Source of the DNA: Streptomyces formicae
GTDB taxonomy: Bacteria > Actinomycetota > Actinomycetes > Streptomycetales > Streptomycetaceae
Direction of reading: 5' to 3'
Assembly: GCF_002556545.1 (NCBI RefSeq)
Contig: NZ_CP022685.1
Span: 5,496,001 to 5,560,000 of the forward strand
Length of the DNA: 64,000 nt
This document shows, piece after piece, positions 30,310-39,419 of this stretch. Position 1 is the stretch's first letter; each line of letters opens with the position of its first letter. The notes beneath the pieces are model-generated. The model saw nothing but the letters and a program-made list of their open reading frames with translations, was not told where the DNA came from and searched no databases. Both the position numbers and the translations under genes were made by a program.

Positions 30310-30337
30310 ATCGACCGAGATCCAATGATCGACCGAG
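30310..30337. repeat. Two ATCGACCGAG direct repeats before the polyprenyl synthase gene
   Basis: ATCGACCGAG occurs at 30310-30319 and 30328-30337, 18 bases apart, ending 37 bases before the gene start. The spacing suits a dimer binding one DNA face, but no regulator is known. Confidence 0.35.
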
Positions 30338-30374
30338 TTCGCCATGTGATCGTCAGCAGACAGGAGAACCTCTC

Positions 30375-31385
30375 GTGACCGTCGTCGGGCCGTTCGGTCT
30401 TAGCGTGCGGGACCAGGCTCTCGAAGCCGATGTCCAGGCCGGGTTGACGGCTGTCGAGGAGGGCCTGCTCGAGGCCACCAAGAGTGAGGTCCCGTTCATC
30501 ACGGAGGCCGCTCAGCACCTCGTCCGCGCCGGGGGGAAGCGCTTCCGCCCCCTCCTCGTCATGCTCGCCTCCCAGTTCGGCGACCCCTACGCGCCGGGCG
30601 TCGTGCCCTCCGCGGTGGTCGTCGAGCTCACCCACCTCGCGACGCTCTACCACGACGACGTGATGGACGAGGCGGACGTGCGCCGCGGCGTCGACAGCGC
30701 CAACCAGCGCTGGGGCAACTCCGTCGCCGTCCTGACCGGCGACTTCCTCTTCGCCCGCGCCTCCTACATCCTGGCCGACCTCGGTCCCGAGGCCGTCCGG
30801 ATCCAGGCGGAGGCCTTCGAGCGCCTGGTCACCGGACAGATCCTGGAGACGGCGGGGCCGACCGAGGGACGCGACCCGGTCGACCACTACCTCGACGTGC
30901 TCGGCGGCAAGACGGGCTCGCTCGTCGCCGTGGCGTGCCGGTTCGGCGCGATGATGTCCGGCGCGGACGAGACCGTCGTCGACGTCCTCACGCAGTACGG
31001 CGAGCGGCTCGGCGTCGCCTTCCAGCTCGCCGACGACGTCCTCGACATCGCGTCCGACTCGCACGAGTCGGGCAAGACGCCGGGCACCGACCTGCGCGAG
31101 GGCATCCCCACGCTCCCGGTCCTGCGGCTGCGCGAGCGCGTGGCGCGGCTCGGGCTCGCCGAGGACATCGCCCTGAGCGAGCTGCTCGACTCGGACCTCA
31201 CCGACGACGCGCGGCACGCGGAGGCGCTCACCAGGCTGCGGGCCCACCCGGCGCTCGAACAGGCCCGCAGGGACACCGTGCGGTACGCGGAGGAGGCGCG
31301 GGCCGCGCTGGCGCCGCTGCCGGAGTGCGACGCGAAGGCGTCCCTGATCGAGCTGTGCGACCTCGTGGTGCACCGGGCGGGCTGA
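30375..31385 (+). CDS. Long-chain all-trans polyprenyl diphosphate synthase (probable menaquinone side chain)
   Basis: Prenyl elongase of 336 residues. The first aspartate-rich motif is DDVMD (94-98), the second DDVLD (about 218), and the GGKRFRP start motif (53-59) binds isopentenyl diphosphate. The residues four and five before the first motif are small (Ala89, Thr90), which in this family allows long products such as C35-C50. The best fit is the nonaprenyl-type synthase for the menaquinone-9 tail; chain length cannot be proved here. The GTG at 30375 has AGGAGA upstream. It fits the menaquinone theme with the reductase at base 1 and the two nuo operons. Confidence 0.9.
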   Translation: MTVVGPFGLSVRDQALEADVQAGLTAVEEGLLEATKSEVPFITEAAQHLVRAGGKRFRPLLVMLASQFGDPYAPGVVPSAVVVELTHLATLYHDDVMDEADVRRGVDSANQRWGNSVAVLTGDFLFARASYILADLGPEAVRIQAEAFERLVTGQILETAGPTEGRDPVDHYLDVLGGKTGSLVAVACRFGAMMSGADETVVDVLTQYGERLGVAFQLADDVLDIASDSHESGKTPGTDLREGIPTLPVLRLRERVARLGLAEDIALSELLDSDLTDDARHAEALTRLRAHPALEQARRDTVRYAEEARAALAPLPECDAKASLIELCDLVVHRAG

Positions 31386-31624
31386 GGCCGGGCCGGTCTC
31401 GGCGCGCCACCCCCTACGGGTCGGGGGAGGCGAGGGCGCTCCATGTCATCCCAGGGAAGTACGTGGAGTTGCGCCCGGGGTCTGACGCTTCTCGACGGCC
31501 GATTTGGTCGGATGGAAAGCAACAAGGACCACCACTCCTGACCAATTCGGGTGAGAATGGCGGCGCGGGGTGGACGAGGCACGTCACGGGTCAGGTCGCC
31601 GCCGACCACGGAGGTAGGGCACAC

Positions 31625-32881
31625 ATGGCACCGTACGAACCGGAACAGGACACCAGCGAGACGGGGGAGCTGCGCGTGGGCCGCCGCAAGGCGGCGCGCT
31701 ACGTCGTCCCGATCGCGGTGGCGGGGGTGGCCGCGGCGACCATCGGGCTCGTCCCGGCGCTCGCCACCTCGGGCGACCCCGATCTGCCGAAGATCTCCGC
31801 GCAGAAACTCATCGAGAAGATCGCCGCTTCGGACACGCAGCAGCTCTCCGGCAACGTCAAGATCAGCACCGATCTCGGCCTGCCGTCGATGGGCGGCCTC
31901 GCGGGCGGCTTCGCCGGTGGTGGCGGCGGATCCGGCGCGGACGGCGGCGAGCAGGGCAAGGGCTCGGCCGCCGACCCCAAGTCGAAGCTGATGGAGCTGG
32001 CGTCGGGCACGCACACCCTGCGCGTCGCGGCCGACGGCCAGGACAAGCAGAAGGTGTCCGTCCTGGAGGACGCCGCCGAGTACAGCCTGATCCACAACGG
32101 CGACGACGTGTGGGCGTACGACAGCGCGTCGAACGAGGCGTACCACGCGAAGGACGCCGGGGCGGGCAAGGACGAGGGCAAGGGCGGAGGCAAGGGCAAG
32201 GACCTTCCCAAGGACGTGCCCGCCACCCCCAAGGACTTCGCCGAGCAGGCCCTGAAGGCCGTCGACGGCACGACGTCCGTGGAGGTCGACGGGACCGCGC
32301 AGGTCGCGGGCCGCGACGCGTACCGCCTGGTGGTCAAGCCGAAGCAGTCGGGCTCCACGATCGGCCAGATCACCGTCGCGGTGGACGCCGAGACCGGTAC
32401 GCCGCTCAAGTTCACCCTGACCCCGGCCTCCGGCGGCGCGGCCGTCGTCGACGCGGGCTTCACCAAGGTCGACTTCGGCAAGCCTTCCGCGTCCACGTTC
32501 GACTTCACGCCGCCCAAGGGCGCGAAGGTCACCGAGGCCGACGAACATGCCGACCGGGGCGGCGACTTCAAGGGCAAGGACCAGCTCGGCAAGGAGTTCG
32601 ACAAGGGCGACCTGAACGGTCTCCGGGTCATCGGCGAGGGCTGGAACGCCGTCGCCGAGCTGAAGATCCCGGGCGGCCAGGGCCTGCCGACGACCGGTTC
32701 GGGCGATGTCCCGCCGGACGCGCAGAAGCTGCTCGACTCGCTCGGCGACCAGGTCAGCGGCAAGTTCGGTTCGGGCACGGTCTTCTCGACCCGCCTGATC
32801 AACGCCCTCGTCACGGACGACGGCAAGGTCTACGTGGGCGCGGTCACCAAGGACGCGCTCGTGAAGGCGGCGAACCGCTAG
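31625..32881 (+). CDS. Secreted or membrane-anchored LolA-like protein
   Basis: A 418-residue protein with a short basic N-terminus, one transmembrane or signal segment (about 25-47, YVVPIAVAGVAAATIGLVPALA) and a large extracellular part. There is no lipobox cysteine, so it is probably anchored by the N-terminal helix. The fold resembles the half-barrel of LolA/DUF2092-type lipid-binding proteins (strands with LSGNVKISTD, AGRDAYRLVV, FTKVDFGKPSASTFDFTPP). Two low-complexity Gly/Lys-rich inserts lie near 95-120 and 178-200. The ATG has GGAGGT nine bases upstream. An ABC exporter follows, so a role in envelope lipid or antibiotic handling is possible. Confidence 0.7.
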   Translation: MAPYEPEQDTSETGELRVGRRKAARYVVPIAVAGVAAATIGLVPALATSGDPDLPKISAQKLIEKIAASDTQQLSGNVKISTDLGLPSMGGLAGGFAGGGGGSGADGGEQGKGSAADPKSKLMELASGTHTLRVAADGQDKQKVSVLEDAAEYSLIHNGDDVWAYDSASNEAYHAKDAGAGKDEGKGGGKGKDLPKDVPATPKDFAEQALKAVDGTTSVEVDGTAQVAGRDAYRLVVKPKQSGSTIGQITVAVDAETGTPLKFTLTPASGGAAVVDAGFTKVDFGKPSASTFDFTPPKGAKVTEADEHADRGGDFKGKDQLGKEFDKGDLNGLRVIGEGWNAVAELKIPGGQGLPTTGSGDVPPDAQKLLDSLGDQVSGKFGSGTVFSTRLINALVTDDGKVYVGAVTKDALVKAANR

Positions 32882-32971
32882 AGGCGGGCGGGACCGGCGG
32901 ACCGGGGGTGCGGGCACCCCCGGTCCGCTCGCTGATCGGGGCGCAGGCCGCGGGGGAGTGGGAGGAAAACG

Positions 32972-33979
32972 GTGTCGGGCACCATCGGGCCGTCCAGCGC
33001 GGCAGAGCCGTCCAGAGCGACAGAGCCGTCCGGCGTGTTCGAGACGCCCAGCGTCATCGAGACGCACGCGCTCAGCAAGCGCTACGGCAAGCACCTGGCC
33101 GTCGACCGGCTCGACCTCACCGTCCCCGAAGGCAGCGTCTTCGGCTTCCTCGGGCCGAACGGCTCGGGCAAGACGACCACCATCCGCATGCTGATGGGCC
33201 TCATCGAGCCGACGTCAGGACGTGCCGAGGTCCTCGGCCGCCCCATGCCGCGCGCCACGCGCACCGTGCTGCCGCACGTGGGCGCGCTGATCGAGGGCCC
33301 CGCGCTGTACGGCTTCCTGTCCGGCCGCGACAACCTCCTGCGGTACGACTCCGCGGACCCCGCCGCCGATCCGCGCACGCGCCGTGCGCGGGCCGACGCG
33401 GCGCTCGACCGGGTCGGGCTCACCGCTGCGGCGGGCAAGAAGGCCAAGGCGTACTCCCTGGGCATGAAGCAGCGCCTGGGGCTCGCGGCCGCGCTGTTGC
33501 AGCCGCGCAAGCTGCTCGTGCTCGACGAGCCGACCAACGGACTCGACCCGCAGGGCATGCGCGAGATCCGCACGCTGGTGCGGGAGCTGGCGGCGGAGGG
33601 CACCACCGTCTTCCTCTCCTCGCACCTCCTCGACGAGATCGAGCAGGTCTGTACGCACGCGGCGGTGATGACCCGGGGCCGCCTGATCACGCAGGGCCCG
33701 GTCGCCGAGCTCGCGGCGGGCGCGCGCGGGCGGCTCGTGGTGACGACACCGGACCCGGGCGACGCGGCCCGCGTCCTCAAGGAGCGGGGCGCGACGGACC
33801 TCGTCGTGACGGAGGACCGCGTGACGTGCGAGCCGCCGGGCCAGGACGCGGAGCTGTCCGACCTGAACGCCGCGCTGGTCGGCGCGGGCGTACGCGTCCG
33901 TGGCTTCGGGCTCGAACGGGCCTCCCTGGAAGACGTGTTCGTGGCTCTGACGGGAGAGGGATTCGATGTCGCGGGCTGA
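32972..33979 (+). CDS. ABC transporter ATP-binding protein (ABC-2 type exporter)
   Basis: ATPase of 335 residues, of the DrrA/BcrA/NatA kind. Walker A GPNGSGKTT is at 61-69, the Q-loop glutamine is replaced by a histidine/valine stretch (VLPHVGALIEGP), the signature is YSLGMKQRLGLA (SLGMK in place of LSGGQ, as in BcrA-like ATPases), and Walker B is LLVLDEPTNGLDP. About 30 non-conserved Ser/Pro-rich residues lie at the N-terminus. The GTG start follows GGGAGG. The stop overlaps the permease gene by 14 bases, so they form one transporter. Confidence 0.92.
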   Translation: MSGTIGPSSAAEPSRATEPSGVFETPSVIETHALSKRYGKHLAVDRLDLTVPEGSVFGFLGPNGSGKTTTIRMLMGLIEPTSGRAEVLGRPMPRATRTVLPHVGALIEGPALYGFLSGRDNLLRYDSADPAADPRTRRARADAALDRVGLTAAAGKKAKAYSLGMKQRLGLAAALLQPRKLLVLDEPTNGLDPQGMREIRTLVRELAAEGTTVFLSSHLLDEIEQVCTHAAVMTRGRLITQGPVAELAAGARGRLVVTTPDPGDAARVLKERGATDLVVTEDRVTCEPPGQDAELSDLNAALVGAGVRVRGFGLERASLEDVFVALTGEGFDVAG

Positions 33980-34853
33980 CGTGATGACGGTGGGCGGGAA
34001 CAGGGAGCCGCGGCCGCTGTGGACCCTCGGCCTCTTCCGCAGCGAACTCGCGATCACCTTCCGCCGCTGGCGGACGATCGCGCTGCTCGCCGTGCTGGCC
34101 GCCGTGCCGATCCTCGTCGGCGTCGCGGTCAAGATCGAGACGAGCGACGGCTCGACGATCGGCGGAGGCGGCGAGGGCGGTGGCCCCGCGTTCATCGCGC
34201 AGATCACCAACAACGGCCTGTTCCTGGTCTTCACCGCGCTCGCCGCGACCCTGCCGTTCTTCCTGCCGATGGCGATCGGCGTCGTCGCGGGCGACGCGAT
34301 CGCGGGCGAGGCGAACGCGGGAACGCTGCGCTATCTGCTCGTCGCGCCCGCGGGGCGCACCCGGCTGCTGCTCGTGAAGTACGCGACCACGCTGACGTTC
34401 TGCCTGGCCGCGACCCTGGTGGTGGCCACCTCCGCGCTCGCGACGGGCGCGCTGCTCTTCCCGCTCGGCGACGTCACCACGATCTCCGGCACCCGGATGG
34501 GCTTCGGGGAAGGGCTGCTGCGGGCCCTGCTCATCGCGCTCGTCGTCGCCGCCTCACTGATCGGCGTGGCCGCGCTCGGCCTCTTCGTCTCGACGCTCAC
34601 CAGCAGCGGCATCGCGGCGATGGCGACCACGGTCGGCCTGTTGATCACGGTCCAGATCCTCGACCAGATCCCCCAGCTGCACGGCCTTCACCCGTACTTC
34701 TTCTCGCACTACTGGCTGTCCTTCGCGGACCTGATGCGCGAGCCGGTCTACTGGGACGACCTGATCAAGAACCTGCAGATGCAGGGCCTGTACGCGGCCG
34801 TCTTCGGCTCCGCGGCATGGGCGCGGTTCGGGGCGAAGGACGTGCTGGCGTAG
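33966..34853 (+). CDS. ABC-2 type permease
   Basis: Integral membrane partner of the upstream ATPase, 295 residues with six predicted helices. The first lies after ITFRRWRTIALLAVLAAVPILVG. The stretch GDAIAGEANAGTLRYLLVAPAGRTRLLLVK is the typical coupling segment of ABC-2 (NatB/YhaP-like) permeases, which export drugs, ions or lipids. A 50-residue extracellular loop after helix 1 contains a Gly-rich stretch. The ATG lies inside the ATPase gene end. The substrate is unknown. Confidence 0.9.
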   Translation: MSRADVMTVGGNREPRPLWTLGLFRSELAITFRRWRTIALLAVLAAVPILVGVAVKIETSDGSTIGGGGEGGGPAFIAQITNNGLFLVFTALAATLPFFLPMAIGVVAGDAIAGEANAGTLRYLLVAPAGRTRLLLVKYATTLTFCLAATLVVATSALATGALLFPLGDVTTISGTRMGFGEGLLRALLIALVVAASLIGVAALGLFVSTLTSSGIAAMATTVGLLITVQILDQIPQLHGLHPYFFSHYWLSFADLMREPVYWDDLIKNLQMQGLYAAVFGSAAWARFGAKDVLA

Positions 34854-34871
34854 CCGCGCCCGTCGTAGTGG

Positions 34872-35468
34872 CTACGCCCGGTCGTAGGGGTAGCGGGCCA
34901 CCGGCGGCTCCTGCGCGAAGAAGGTCTTGGCGCGCGCCAGGGCCTCGTCGTCGTTGAGCACGTGTCCCGGCCTGGTGCCGTTGCCGAGCAGGACGCCGCC
35001 GAAGCGCATGGGGAAGAAGGCGGCGGTGTGGTTCAGGGTGCCGATCAGCGGCTCGGCCACCTCCTCCTCGGTGTGCGCGAGCGCCGTCACGCCCCACAGG
35101 GTGCGGCCCGCCAGGGTGTCCTTGAACGCGGCCTCGGGGGTCTCCAGCCACGCGTCCCAGTAGTCCAGGTAGCGCTTGACGTTGGCGGAGAGCGAGTACC
35201 AGTACAGGGGCGAGACGATCACGATGTCCGTGGCCGCCAGGGTGGCGTCCAGGAGGACGGCCTCGTTGGTGCCGACGGGGCGGGGGCGGGCCCGGGCGCC
35301 GTTCTCCTCGTGGCGCAGATCCTCGAAGTCGGGCAGCGGCAGGTCCGCCAGGTGCAGCCAGCGCTGTTCGACGTCCGGGGGCAGCTGCTCGGCGGCCTTG
35401 CGGGCCAGGAGCTCGGAGTTGCCTCCGGTGCGGGCGCTGCCGGTGACGAAGAGGAACGAGCGGGTCAT
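34872..35468 (-). CDS. NAD(P)H-dependent FMN reductase / flavodoxin-fold oxidoreductase
   Basis: A 198-residue flavodoxin-like protein. The phosphate-binding loop GSARTGGNS (10-18) and the FMN loop SPLYWYSLSANVKRYLDYW (near 85-105) are characteristic. Members reduce quinones, FMN or nitro/azo compounds by two electrons. It ends 18 bases from the converging permease gene. The ATG has AGGGGG upstream. Its promoter contains two copies of a ten-base repeat that flank the -10, suggesting tight control by an unidentified regulator. Confidence 0.85.
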   Translation of the reverse strand: MTRSFLFVTGSARTGGNSELLARKAAEQLPPDVEQRWLHLADLPLPDFEDLRHEENGARARPRPVGTNEAVLLDATLAATDIVIVSPLYWYSLSANVKRYLDYWDAWLETPEAAFKDTLAGRTLWGVTALAHTEEEVAEPLIGTLNHTAAFFPMRFGGVLLGNGTRPGHVLNDDEALARAKTFFAQEPPVARYPYDRA

Positions 35469-35524
35469 GGGAATCCCCCTGGGTGCGGCCGGTCGCGGCG
35501 CGGGCGACCGGGGCGGCGATTACT

Positions 35525-35562
35525 TGCACGCGCACTATATGCACGCGCAAGCAATCCCGTCC
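35525..35562 (-). promoter_or_regulatory. Promoter with flanking TGCACGCGCA repeats for the FMN reductase gene
   Basis: On the minus strand, TATAGT (35539-35534) lies about 18 bases after TGGACG. Two TGCACGCGCA direct repeats (35525-35534 and 35540-35549), 15 bases apart, flank and overlap the -10. A protein bound there would block RNA polymerase. Confidence 0.5.
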
Positions 35563-35596
35563 AGGGTCACGCTCCAGGGGCGCGCTCCAGGGGTGC

Positions 35597-36718
<1,122 letters not shown>

Positions 36719-36743
36719 TTACGGATATCGGGCGGTGGTGGCC

Positions 36744-38204
36744 TCAGGGGCGTACGTGGACGACCCAGCCGGGCGCGTAGGTGCCCGGCACGGTGTGGCG
36801 CGGCCAGTCGCGGGCCCAGCGCGGGGGCGCCGCGTCGCGGAGCACGAGGGCGGTGGGCCGAAGGGGTCCGTCGGGGGCGCATCCCGTGGCGTACGCGAGG
36901 GGGATCACGGAGGTGTTCCCGCGCAGGACGCAGCGGGAGGGCGCGCCGTCGCCGCCGTCACCGCCGACGCCCCGCGCGTTCAGTACCTCGGCGACCCGCG
37001 CCCAGTCGCCTCGGGCGCCCGCCTGGATCCTGGAGTTGCCGTGGACGAGCAGGAGTTGGACCACCGCGTGGCCGACGAGGGCGAAGGCGAGGACGGCCGC
37101 GAGGGCGACGGAGAGGGCGAGGGGGCGCGCGGCACCCGCCCCGCGCCGCCGCCGTACCGCCGTGCGCACGAGCCCGGCCGACGCGAGCAGTCCCGCCGCC
37201 GCCGTGGGGGCGAGCAGGGCGTGGGCGGGCAGGAGGAACCGGGGCGCGGCGTAGGGGACGAAGAGGAGGTAGGGGAGGGTGGCGGAGAGGGCCGTGAGGG
37301 CGGCCAGGACGTGGCCGGGCAGCGCGCCGGGGGCGTGGCGGCGCAGGGTCAGGAGCCCGGCGGCCACGAGGAGCGGCAGCAGGACCCACCACTCCGCCGC
37401 CACGAGCCGGATGCCGTCGCTGTCGCAGGGGCGGCAGAGCAACGGGCCGTCGAGAACCGTGAGGTGGTGCGCGAAGGAGAGCAAGGGGCGCAGATCGCCC
37501 TGGACTTCGCTGGCCCGCGCGAGCCGCTCGCGGACCCCGCCGAACCGGACGTACGCCTCGACGAGCCAGGGCAGCACACCCGCCGCGAGCCCGCCGAGCA
37601 CGGCCAGGAAGCGGCCCCGGCCCCGCAGGGCCGGTACGAGCAGGGCGGCGAGCAGGAGCGGCACGGCGAGCGCGGCGCCGTCGTTGGGCCGCATCAGGGT
37701 GGCGAGGGCGAGCCAGGCCGCGATCCCCGTGTACGTGGCGGGGGTTGGTCGCGCCCGCAGGAAGAGGCCGACCGCCCCGACGGCGCCCATCGCCGTGTAG
37801 TGGTTGGGCATCGCGGCGCTCGCGTAGAACAGCGCGACCCACAGACAGCCGTAGAGCGCGGCCGCGACGGCCGCCGCCGAAGGCCGGTGCGACGCGCGCA
37901 GCCAGGGGCGGAACCCGAGGTAGAGCGCGGTCGACGAGAGCAGGGTCAGCCAGAGCCTGAGCAGCACGACCGAGTCGCTCCAGGAGGCGACGGGCGCGAT
38001 GAGGACAGGGACGCCACGGGTGCGGGGCGCGCTGAACGGGGTGGCGGGCGCGTGCGGGGAGAACCGGCTCGCGTAGACGAGTTCGTCCCAGCCGAGGGGC
38101 AGGGAGGGCGGGACCAGGGCGAGGGAGAGCAGGGCGAAGGCGGCGCAGACGGCCAGGAGGGGGCGGGCTCCGCCGGGGGGCGGTGCGGTGCGTCTCGGGG
38201 GCAT
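36744..38204 (-). CDS. GT-C-type glycosyltransferase-like integral membrane protein
   Basis: A 486-residue protein with about ten helices. The first external loop has GWDELVYASR, with Asp40-Glu41 at the place of the catalytic acid in GT39/GT83 enzymes that use polyprenyl-phosphate sugars. A large extracellular C-terminal domain (from about 400, with CVLRGNTSVIPLAYATGC) follows. The overall plan fits the GT-C fold; no specific family is certain. Such enzymes add sugars to cell-wall polymers or proteins. It stands alone, 181 bases upstream of the aminopeptidase start. Whether it is active is unknown. Confidence 0.7.
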   Translation of the reverse strand: MPPRRTAPPPGGARPLLAVCAAFALLSLALVPPSLPLGWDELVYASRFSPHAPATPFSAPRTRGVPVLIAPVASWSDSVVLLRLWLTLLSSTALYLGFRPWLRASHRPSAAAVAAALYGCLWVALFYASAAMPNHYTAMGAVGAVGLFLRARPTPATYTGIAAWLALATLMRPNDGAALAVPLLLAALLVPALRGRGRFLAVLGGLAAGVLPWLVEAYVRFGGVRERLARASEVQGDLRPLLSFAHHLTVLDGPLLCRPCDSDGIRLVAAEWWVLLPLLVAAGLLTLRRHAPGALPGHVLAALTALSATLPYLLFVPYAAPRFLLPAHALLAPTAAAGLLASAGLVRTAVRRRRGAGAARPLALSVALAAVLAFALVGHAVVQLLLVHGNSRIQAGARGDWARVAEVLNARGVGGDGGDGAPSRCVLRGNTSVIPLAYATGCAPDGPLRPTALVLRDAAPPRWARDWPRHTVPGTYAPGWVVHVRP

Positions 38205-38328
38205 GCCGGGCTCCCTCGCTGACGGGGCGTCACGGTAAGCCTCTCACCGCGGGACGAGCGGAGGCCGCCCGCCGCTCACCTGTCACCCGCCGAGGGGCGA
38301 GGCCGCCTGCGCCTGGGTGCCGCTCCCG

Positions 38329-38781
38329 TCAGTGCACGCAGAACTCGTTCCCCTCCGGATCCTTCATGATCACCCATTCGCCGCCGGGCTCCTTGACGTG
38401 CCGGTCCACCGAGGCACCGAGCCCTTGCAGGCGTGCCACTTCGTCGTCGCGGTGGCCCGGCTCGGAGTGCACGTCGAGGTGCAGCCTGTTCTTGCCGTTC
38501 TTCGTCTCGGGCACGCGCTGGAAGAGGATCCTGCGGCCCAGGCCGGTGCCGCTGGCCTCGTCGTAGGGGTCGTCGGGGTGCCGGACGGCGATGAGGTCGC
38601 GCCAGGCGCGGCGGCCGCGGAAGTCGAGGGTCGCGGCTTCGGGTGCCGCGCCGAGGTCGAGGAGCCGTGCGATCAGGGCGCTGTTGTCCTCGACCTCGTA
38701 GCCGAGCGTCTCGCCCCAGAAGGACGCCTGGGCGTGCGGGTCGTTGGCGTCGATGACGAGCTTCCAGTGCAGGGTTGTCAT
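38329..38781 (-). CDS. VOC-family (glyoxalase/bleomycin-resistance fold) protein
   Basis: A 150-residue protein with two beta-alpha-beta-beta-beta modules, starting LHWKLVIDANDPHAQASFWGETLGYEV and ending IMKDPEGNEFCVH. The Asp-Pro-Glu-Gly-Asn-Glu ending and LHLDVHSE give possible metal ligands (His, Glu), but an active site is not assured. Members include dioxygenases, glyoxalases and resistance proteins that sequester drugs. It lies 70 bases downstream of the HxlR gene on the same strand, and a 7-bp inverted repeat in the spacer suggests control by that regulator. Confidence 0.82.
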   Translation of the reverse strand: MTTLHWKLVIDANDPHAQASFWGETLGYEVEDNSALIARLLDLGAAPEAATLDFRGRRAWRDLIAVRHPDDPYDEASGTGLGRRILFQRVPETKNGKNRLHLDVHSEPGHRDDEVARLQGLGASVDRHVKEPGGEWVIMKDPEGNEFCVH

Positions 38782-38804
38782 GGTAACCAGTTATATCGGT
38801 TACC
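38782..38804. promoter_or_regulatory. GGTAACC-N9-GGTTACC operator-like inverted repeat
   Basis: The 7-base arms (38782-38788, 38798-38804) are exact complements around AGTTATATC. It touches the VOC start codon. The right arm continues as GGTTACCGAGG, related to the GGTTACTCGG words at 39295 and 39384, so one regulator (probably the HxlR protein) may bind all three. Confidence 0.55.
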
Positions 38805-38851
38805 GAGGGGTTGGTGAACTCCATGCGCCCTGAGGCTCGTTGAGGGGCGGA

Positions 38852-39283
38852 TCAGGGTGATTCCTCCGCGGCGGCGCGTGCGTCGTAGTCGGCGCGGGCC
38901 GCCGCGATCTCGTTCTGGTGCTCCTCCGTCCAGGAGACCAGGGTCTGGATGGTGTGGTGCAAGGTGCCGCCGAGCGGGGTGAGTTCGTACTCGACGCGGG
39001 GCGGCACGACCGGATGCACGGTGCGCTTCACCAGGCCGTCGCGCTCCAGCTGCCGCAGCGTGACCGTGAGCATGCGCTGGCTGATCCCGTCGATCTCGCG
39101 CCGCAGCTCGGTGAAGCGCAGCCGGCGGCGGTCCAGGAGCGCGATGACGAGGAGCGACCACTTGTCGGCGACCCGGTCGAGGATCTGCCGCACCTGGCAG
39201 TCCTCGCGGGTGTCCCACTGGAAGGGGTCGGCCTCCCCGTAATCCACGGAGCCCCCGTGGTCCACGGTGACCTCGTGGTCCAC
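38852..39283 (-). CDS. HxlR-family transcriptional regulator
   Basis: MarR-like winged-helix regulator. The HxlR core begins at DPFQWDTREDCQVRQILDRV, with a single conserved-region cysteine of the kind that senses electrophiles or quinones in some members. It continues with FTELRREIDGISQRMLTVTL (recognition helix) and the wing VVPPRVEYELTPLG. The start is uncertain. Three in-frame GTG codons at 39283, 39265 and 39247, each with a G-rich site, lie in an 18-bp tandem repeat, and an ATG at 39328 would add 15 residues. I chose 39283 because the GGTTACTCGG operator word would then lie outside the gene. It is divergent from the DHA2 exporter. Confidence 0.85.
   Translation of the reverse strand: MDHEVTVDHGGSVDYGEADPFQWDTREDCQVRQILDRVADKWSLLVIALLDRRRLRFTELRREIDGISQRMLTVTLRQLERDGLVKRTVHPVVPPRVEYELTPLGGTLHHTIQTLVSWTEEHQNEIAAARADYDARAAAEESP
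39230..39283 (-). repeat. Three 18-bp tandem repeats carrying alternative GTG starts
   Basis: On the minus strand, 39283-39266, 39265-39248 and 39247-39230 are degenerate copies that begin GTGGACCACG, GTGGACCACG and GTGGATTACG. Each GTG is in frame with the HxlR gene and preceded by a purine-rich site (GAGGG, GAGG, GGGGG), so initiation could occur at any of them. Confidence 0.5.
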
Positions 39284-39294
39284 GGTGCCCTCGC

Positions 39295-39393
39295 GGTTAC
39301 TCGGTGACTTCAAAGTGCCTTCTTCCATGCCCCCGGATGCTGCCGCAGGATGCCAGTGGTTACAAGAGGGAACCGACCCTCGGCCGAGTAACC
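39295..39393. promoter_or_regulatory. Divergent HxlR/exporter promoter region with inverted GGTTACTCGG words
   Basis: GGTTACTCGG (39295-39304) and its exact complement CCGAGTAACC (39384-39393) face each other about 90 bases apart. Between them GGTTAC (39358-39363) and GGAACC form an imperfect third pair. Each outer word sits a similar distance before its gene start, as expected of a shared regulator. Confidence 0.5.
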
Positions 39394-39419
39394 GCCCCTG
39401 CCTCCGAAGGAGTTCCACC

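Noticed and set aside
31455..31486. ECF-sigma promoter (GGAAGT-N19-GTCTGA) before the LolA-like gene
   Set aside because: The -35 word differs from GGAAC and the spacing is long, so the match is too weak to list.
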